From contig JALCLA010000001.1 of assembly GCA_022647565.1 (NCBI GenBank), positions 1,475,117-1,539,116 on the forward strand: a stretch of 64,000 nucleotides of DNA, written 5' to 3'. Below are positions 59,170 to 64,000 of this stretch, piece after piece (position 1 is the first letter of the stretch; the number at the start of each line of letters is the position of its first letter). The notes under the pieces are model-generated. The model saw nothing but the letters and a program-made list of their open reading frames with translations, had not been told where the DNA came from and ran no database searches. The position numbers were made by a program, and so were the translations under genes. The stretch is from Chiayiivirga sp. (GTDB taxonomy: Bacteria > Pseudomonadota > Gammaproteobacteria > Xanthomonadales > Xanthomonadaceae).

Positions 59170-61581
59170 TCAGAACTGGGTGCCGAAGGAGAATTGCAGC
59201 CGCTCGATCTCGTCGTCGTCGCCGTGCTTTATGGGCATGGCGAGGTTGAGGATGATCGGCCCGACCGGTGCCTGCCAGTGCAGCGACAAGCCGACCGAGG
59301 CGCGGAACTCGTCCACTTCGAAGGCATCGGTGTCGGCGAACACGTTGCCGAAATCGAGGAACGCGGAGAGACGCGTCTGGTCGGTGTCGAACAGGGTCGG
59401 GAAAATGGCTTCCACCGTGCCGACGGTCTTGAACGAACCGCCCAGCGGTTGGCGGAAATCCGGGTTCAGGCGCGACACGGCGGTCGGGCCGAGGGTGTTG
59501 TCCTCGAAGCCGCGAATCGAGCGCACGCCGCCGGCGTAGAAGTTCTCGAAGAAGGGCAGGCCATCGGCCACGACGGTACGGAACACCGGGTTGCCGTTGG
59601 AGTCGAGCACCGGGATCTGCGGGCCGCTGGGGTTCAGCGGGTTGGGCATCAGCACCGGGATCTCGCGTGACACGGGATCATCGTAGTTGTCGCCGTAGCC
59701 CACTTCCGCGCCGGTGAGGAAGATGAGGTGGCGGTTGACCGGCCAGTAGCGGGCGTACTGGTAATACAGCTTGTAGTACTCGACCGTCGAACCCGGCAGG
59801 GTCAGCTCGGCCGAGACACGCTGGTAGCTGCCGAACGTCGGGTTGAAATAGGCATTGCGCGAATCGCGCGCCCACGACAACTCGGTGCGCCACGCATTGA
59901 AGGTGCGCTTGTTCAGCGCATCGATGTAGTCCACCAGCGGGTCGGGCGTGATGCCCGAGATGGTGTTGATGGTGTTGTAGTCCAGGCCCAGGCTGACGCC
60001 GACGGTGTCGGTCTCGGTCAGCGGCACCCCGAACACGGCCGAGACCGCGCCGCTGTCGGAAGTGTAGTTGGCGACGTTGAAGTCGCCCTGGTCGAGTTCG
60101 CGGTAGCTCACGTTGTAGCCCAGCGACACCCCATCGTCGGTGAAGTAGGGGTCGAGGTAGGACAGGTCGAGGCGGCGCGCGTAGCTGTTGTTCTGGACGG
60201 TGGCGCCGACCCGGTTGCCGGTGCCGAGGAAATTGTTCTGGGTCACCGAGACCGAGGTGATCAGGCCCGAGAGCTGCGAGTAGCCAAGGCCGAAGGTGAA
60301 GCTGCCCGAGGTGGTTTCCTTGACGCCGACCTCGACGTCGACCTGGTCTTCGGTGCCCGCCACCGCCGGCGTCTCGATGTTGACCTCGCTGAAATAGCCG
60401 AGGCGCTGCAGCCGAACCTTGGAACGGTCGAGTGCCGCCTGCGAGTACCACTGCCCTTCGAACTGGCGCATCTCGCGACGCAGCACCTCGTCGGCGGTGC
60501 GCGTGTTGCCCTTGAACGCGATGCGGCGCACGTATACGCGCTTGCCCGGCTCGACGTAGAAGTTGATCTTGACCGTGCGGTTCTCGCGGTCGACTTCCGG
60601 CACCGGCGTGGCATTGGCGAAGGCGTAGCCGACGTTGCCGAGCACCGCGATCATGGCGTCGGAGGTGGCTTCCAGCAGGCGGCGCGAGAACGTATCGCCG
60701 GGCTTCACGATCACCAGCTTCTCCATCTCCTCCTGCGGCAGGATGGTGTCGCCGGTGACCTTCACCTCGGACAGGGTGTAGACCTCGCCCTCGCGCACGT
60801 TGGCGGTGAGGAACATGTCCTTGCGGTCGGGCCCGATCGAGACCTGGGTCGATTCGACATTGAAGTCGACGTAGCCGCGATCGAGGTAGAAGTTGTTGAG
60901 CTTTTCCAGGTCACCGGAAAGCTTCTCGCGCGAATACTGGTCACCACGGTTGTACCAGGACAGCCAGTTCGTGGTTTCCGATTCCCAGCCGTCGAGGATC
61001 TCCTCGTCGCTGAAACTCTCGTTGCCGACGATGTTCACGTGCTTGATGCGCGCGGCCTTGCCTTCCTTCACCTCCACGGTGAGGTCGACGCGGTTGCGGT
61101 CCAGCGGCGTGACCGTGGGCGTGATCGAGACGTTGTACTTGCCGCGGTTGTTGTACTGGCGGGTCAGTTCCTGCGTGACCTTGTCCAGCTCCTGGCGGTC
61201 GAAGGTTTCGCCCTCGGACAGGCCGATGTCCTTCAGGCCCTTGGTCAGCTCCTCGGTCTTGAGGTCCTTGTTGCCGACCAGCGTGATCTTGTTGATCGCC
61301 GGACGCTCGGTGACCGTGACCACCAGGATGTCGTTCTGGCGTTCGAGTTTCACGTCGTTGAAGAAGCCCGTCCGGAACAGGGCGCGGATGGCCTGGGCGG
61401 CTTCGTTGCGATCGACCCGGTCGCCTTTCTCGATCGGCAAGTAGTTGAACACCGTGCCGGCGGAAATGCGTTGCAGGCCTTCGACCCGGATGTCGGTGAC
61501 CGTGAAGGGCTCGAAGCTCTGGGCCTGAGCGGTGGGGCCGGCCAGCGAGGCGGCCAGCAGTGCAGCGGCGATACGCGTCAT
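59170..61581 (-). CDS. bamA: Outer-membrane protein assembly factor BamA
   Basis: BamA inserts beta-barrel proteins into the outer membrane. The 803-residue precursor starts at MTRIAAALLAASLAGPTAQA (ATG 61579-61581; another ATG lies 12 bases upstream). Five POTRA domains follow (FTVTDIRVEGLQRISAGTVF, ITLVGNKDLKTEELTKGLKD, and others up to about 425). The 16-strand barrel includes VRSIRGFEDNTLGP, the conserved lid-loop region, and the end DEIERLQFSFGTQF with the C-terminal Phe signal. Confidence 0.96.
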   Translation of the reverse strand: MTRIAAALLAASLAGPTAQAQSFEPFTVTDIRVEGLQRISAGTVFNYLPIEKGDRVDRNEAAQAIRALFRTGFFNDVKLERQNDILVVTVTERPAINKITLVGNKDLKTEELTKGLKDIGLSEGETFDRQELDKVTQELTRQYNNRGKYNVSITPTVTPLDRNRVDLTVEVKEGKAARIKHVNIVGNESFSDEEILDGWESETTNWLSWYNRGDQYSREKLSGDLEKLNNFYLDRGYVDFNVESTQVSIGPDRKDMFLTANVREGEVYTLSEVKVTGDTILPQEEMEKLVIVKPGDTFSRRLLEATSDAMIAVLGNVGYAFANATPVPEVDRENRTVKINFYVEPGKRVYVRRIAFKGNTRTADEVLRREMRQFEGQWYSQAALDRSKVRLQRLGYFSEVNIETPAVAGTEDQVDVEVGVKETTSGSFTFGLGYSQLSGLITSVSVTQNNFLGTGNRVGATVQNNSYARRLDLSYLDPYFTDDGVSLGYNVSYRELDQGDFNVANYTSDSGAVSAVFGVPLTETDTVGVSLGLDYNTINTISGITPDPLVDYIDALNKRTFNAWRTELSWARDSRNAYFNPTFGSYQRVSAELTLPGSTVEYYKLYYQYARYWPVNRHLIFLTGAEVGYGDNYDDPVSREIPVLMPNPLNPSGPQIPVLDSNGNPVFRTVVADGLPFFENFYAGGVRSIRGFEDNTLGPTAVSRLNPDFRQPLGGSFKTVGTVEAIFPTLFDTDQTRLSAFLDFGNVFADTDAFEVDEFRASVGLSLHWQAPVGPIILNLAMPIKHGDDDEIERLQFSFGTQF

Positions 61582-61736
61582 CGTCACGTCCAAAGGCGGC
61601 AGGTGCGCAAGAGCGGGCCTCGTGGGGCCCGCGGTTCGTTATTTTCCGGCCCGAATCCCGGGCCTGGGGCCGATTCTACCGCCTCGGCGCGTTAGGAGTC
61701 CGTTTGCGCGCGTCGAAAGCGGGACTTCCGGTCCGG

Positions 61737-63083
61737 CTACGATACCAGCCGGACGATATCGTTGTAGAAAGCGAGGCCCATCAGGCAGGCGAGCAGGCCC
61801 ATGCCGACGTACTGCCCGGCAATCATGGCGCGCTCGCTGAGCGGACTGCCCTTGACCATCTCGACCAGGCAATACACCAGATGCCCGCCGTCCAGGATCG
61901 GGATCGGCAGCAGGTTCATGATGCAGAGGCTGAGCGAGAGCACGGCCAGGAAGAACAGGAACCAGGCCGCGCCCATCTGGGCCGAGGCGTTGGCGTACTG
62001 CGCGATCGAGATCGGGCCCGAGAGGTTCTGCAGCGAGGCGCTGCCGTTGAGCATGCGCCACAACATGCCGAAGGTGGCTTCGGTCAGGCGCCAGGTTTCG
62101 TGCGTTGCCGCGCCGAGGGCCTCGATCGGGCCATAGCGCAGCACGGCGTCGTGTTCGGCGTTGCGCGGCTGGGCGCTAACCCCGAGGAGCCAGCGCATGG
62201 TGCCATTCTCGTCGCGTGACTCGGGCGTCAGCTCGATCCCGAAATGGTCGGCACCCCGGCCGATGCGCAGCGCGATCGGGCCGCTGCCCGCCTGCGCCTG
62301 GATCTGTTGCGAGACCTGATCCCAGCCATCGATCGAAACCGATCCGATCTGCTCGATCCGGTCGCCAGGCTGGAGCCTGGCACGCGCCGCAGGCGTGCCC
62401 GGTGCCACCTGGCCGATCACCGGCGGCAGCATCAACTGCCGGGGCAGCAGGCCGATGTCGCGCAGCACCGTGGTCTCGTCGATGTCCTCGCCCAGCTGCG
62501 CCAGATCCAGTCGCACGCGGCGGTCGCCATCCGCGCCGCCCACCTGCAGCTCGACCACGCTGCGGTCCAATGCCGCGCCGGTGAGCGCCAGGGCGGCGTG
62601 GGTCCAGGTATCCATGCGCTGGCCGTCGATGCTCTGGATGCGATCGTCGGCGCGCAGGCCGGCGCTGGCCGCAATGCCTTCGCTGCGCCCGATCAGCGGC
62701 TGGAAATCGGCCTTGCCGATCACGAACATCGCCCACAGCAAGGCCAGGCACAGCACCAGGTTGAAGGCCGGTCCGGCGAATGCCACCAGGAAACGCTGCC
62801 AGGCCGGCTTGCGGTTGAAGGCCTCGTCGCGCTGCGTGGCCGGGACATCGTCCTCGCGCTCGTCGAGGAATTTCACGTAACCGCCGAGCGGAATCGCGGC
62901 GATCACGTATTCGGTGCCGTCCTTGCCGGTGCGGCTCCAGAGGGCCTTCCCGAAGCCGACCGAGAAGCGCAGCACGCGGATGCCGAAACGCCGCGCCACC
63001 CAGAAATGGCCGAACTCGTGGAAGGTGACCAGTACCCCGAGGCTGACGATCAGCCACCAGATGGAACCGAAGATTTCCTGCAC
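61737..63083 (-). CDS. rseP: Site-2 protease RseP
   Basis: RseP is the inner-membrane zinc protease that cleaves anti-sigma factor RseA and spent signal peptides. The 448-residue protein has LVTFHEFGHFWVARRFGIRV (zinc motif HEFGH), two PDZ domains (about 120-300; IGRSEGIAASAGLRADDRIQ and QVAPGTPAARARLQPGDRIE), and the third metal ligand in NLLPIPILDGGHLVY. It lies 38 bases after dxr and 155 before bamA. Confidence 0.95.
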   Translation of the reverse strand: MQEIFGSIWWLIVSLGVLVTFHEFGHFWVARRFGIRVLRFSVGFGKALWSRTGKDGTEYVIAAIPLGGYVKFLDEREDDVPATQRDEAFNRKPAWQRFLVAFAGPAFNLVLCLALLWAMFVIGKADFQPLIGRSEGIAASAGLRADDRIQSIDGQRMDTWTHAALALTGAALDRSVVELQVGGADGDRRVRLDLAQLGEDIDETTVLRDIGLLPRQLMLPPVIGQVAPGTPAARARLQPGDRIEQIGSVSIDGWDQVSQQIQAQAGSGPIALRIGRGADHFGIELTPESRDENGTMRWLLGVSAQPRNAEHDAVLRYGPIEALGAATHETWRLTEATFGMLWRMLNGSASLQNLSGPISIAQYANASAQMGAAWFLFFLAVLSLSLCIMNLLPIPILDGGHLVYCLVEMVKGSPLSERAMIAGQYVGMGLLACLMGLAFYNDIVRLVS

Positions 63084-63121
63084 CGTGCTACCCCTGGAAC
63101 TACGTTCTTGTCATCGCCGGC

Positions 63122-64000
63122 TCACGCCGCCAGCCTGGCCTCGGCCACCTGTCGCGCCCGCGCATCCAGTGCGAGCAACTCTTCCAGCGACTCGGCCCGT
63201 TCCGCCGCGAGGGCGTCAAGGCAGGCCGCGATCAGGTCCGGGATGGCGAGGAAAGCAGCCCGGCGCTGAAGAAAGGCTGAAACCGCGATTTCGTTCGCCG
63301 CGTTGAGTACGGTGGAGGCCGCCGGCCCGGCGCGCAAGGCCCGGAAGGCCAGGTCGAGGCAGGGAAAGGCGGTCAGGTCGGGAGGCTGGAAATCGAGCCG
63401 GCCCAAGGCGGTGAGGTCGAGTGGGGCGACCCCGGCTTCGATCCGCTCTGGCCAGGCCAGTCCGTGCGCGAGTGCGGTGCGCATGTCGGGATTGCCGAGC
63501 TGGGCCAGGACCGACCCATCGGTGTACTCGACCAGCGAATGCACGATGCTCTGCGGGTGCACCACCACCTCGATGCGCTCGGGCGCGGCCGCGAACAGCC
63601 AGTGCGCCTCGATCACCTCCAGGCCCTTGTTCATCAGGGTGGCCGAATCGACCGAAATCTTGCGTCCCATGCTCCAGTTCGGGTGAGCGCAGGCCTGTTC
63701 CGGCGTGACCGCGGCCAGGCGCGCGCGATCCCAGCCGCGGAACGGTCCGCCCGAGGCGGTGAGCAGCAGTCGGCGCACGCCCGGCCGGGCCGCAGCGCCC
63801 AGGGCAGGGTGGGGCAGGCACTGGAAGATCGCATTGTGCTCGCTGTCGATCGGGACGATTTCCGCTCCGTGCGCGGCCACTTCGTGCATCAGCAAGGCGC
63901 CAGCCACCACGACGGCTTCCTTGTTCGCCAGCAGGATGCGCTTGCCGGCGCGCGCGGCAGCCAGGGTCGAGTTCAATCCGGCCGCGCCGACGATGGCGGC
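63122..64000 (-). CDS. dxr: 1-deoxy-D-xylulose 5-phosphate reductoisomerase (5' end outside window)
   Basis: Dxr makes MEP, the committed step of the non-mevalonate isoprenoid route, which feeds IspA further along this run. The visible part lacks the N-terminal NADPH domain start. It holds [20 protein letters not shown], then [53 protein letters not shown], and [14 protein letters not shown]. The C-terminal domain is complete, ending EARLAA. About 290 of roughly 390 residues are present. Confidence 0.95.
   Translation of the reverse strand, partial: AAIVGAAGLNSTLAAARAGKRILLANKEAVVVAGALLMHEVAAHGAEIVPIDSEHNAIFQCLPHPALGAAARPGVRRLLLTASGGPFRGWDRARLAAVTPEQACAHPNWSMGRKISVDSATLMNKGLEVIEAHWLFAAAPERIEVVVHPQSIVHSLVEYTDGSVLAQLGNPDMRTALAHGLAWPERIEAGVAPLDLTALGRLDFQPPDLTAFPCLDLAFRALRAGPAASTVLNAANEIAVSAFLQRRAAFLAIPDLIAACLDALAAERAESLEELLALDARARQVAEARLAA

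Noticed and set aside
61613..61645. GC-rich hairpin followed by a T-rich run on the plus strand between rseP and bamA
   Set aside because: It looks like an intrinsic terminator but on the strand that has no gene; on the minus strand the hairpin lacks a T tract. I did not list it as a terminator.
59728..61695. 655-codon plus-strand frame across bamA
   Set aside because: Valine/aspartate-rich mirror translation of bamA; no start signal and no recognisable domain.

Overview
The window reads as a chromosomal segment of a high-GC gammaproteobacterium of the order Lysobacterales (Xanthomonadales), most like the Rhodanobacteraceae. The grounds are gene order and protein style only. Conserved runs are dxr-rseP-bamA-ompH-lpxD-fabZ-lpxA-lpxB-rnhB-dnaE-accA-tilS-xseB-ispA and leuS-lptE-holA-nadD-rsfS-rlmH-maf-rng-yhdP-tldD, with the darP/pmbA divergent pair. 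Several secreted proteins also end in a Phe-x-x-Gly-Phe-Glu type tail. Nearly every base is coding. I saw no rRNA, tRNA, CRISPR array, prophage or intact insertion sequence.

Region 1 (1-6,000) holds cyanophycin metabolism on the minus strand: the 5' end of cphA, a cphB (cyanophycinase) gene broken by an insertion of about 88 bp, a large secreted subtilisin-like protease, and iadA (isoaspartyl dipeptidase), which handles the beta-Asp-Arg dipeptide made from cyanophycin. Region 2 (6,000-8,000) is accessory: a secreted-protein gene with an in-frame TGA, a short mobile-element relic with TA-flanked inverted ends, a HigBA-type toxin-antitoxin pair with a palindromic operator, and a small exported protein. 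Region 3 (8,000-12,800) is a minus-strand operon: Ser/Thr kinase, pxpA, DUF969, DUF979 and pcp. It looks like a 5-oxoproline (pyroglutamate) module with translationally coupled genes.

Region 4 (12,900-25,900) mixes a P-loop kinase, a secreted beta-propeller protein, cnoX, an exported amidohydrolase, a three-module CSLREA beta-helix protein and a NarL/LytS-type two-component pair. Region 5 (25,900-27,600) is a small block of unrecognised genes unlike their neighbours. Region 6 (27,700-46,500) is housekeeping: leuS, LPS export lipoprotein, DNA polymerase delta subunit, NAD synthesis, ribosome silencing and methylation, RNase G, envelope and peptide-maturation proteins. Two secreted-protein genes have been inserted on the opposite strand on either side of nadD. 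yhdP and tldD each carry a single-base frameshift, so either both are decaying or this stretch has sequence errors.

Region 7 (46,500-64,000) is one long minus-strand run for isoprenoid synthesis, tRNA modification, fatty-acid and lipid A synthesis, the replicative polymerase and outer-membrane protein assembly. Many of its genes overlap by 4 bases. The most interesting leads are the shared C-terminal GFE tail on five exported proteins, the 83-bp repeat that broke cphB, and the kinase coupled to the 5-oxoproline operon.
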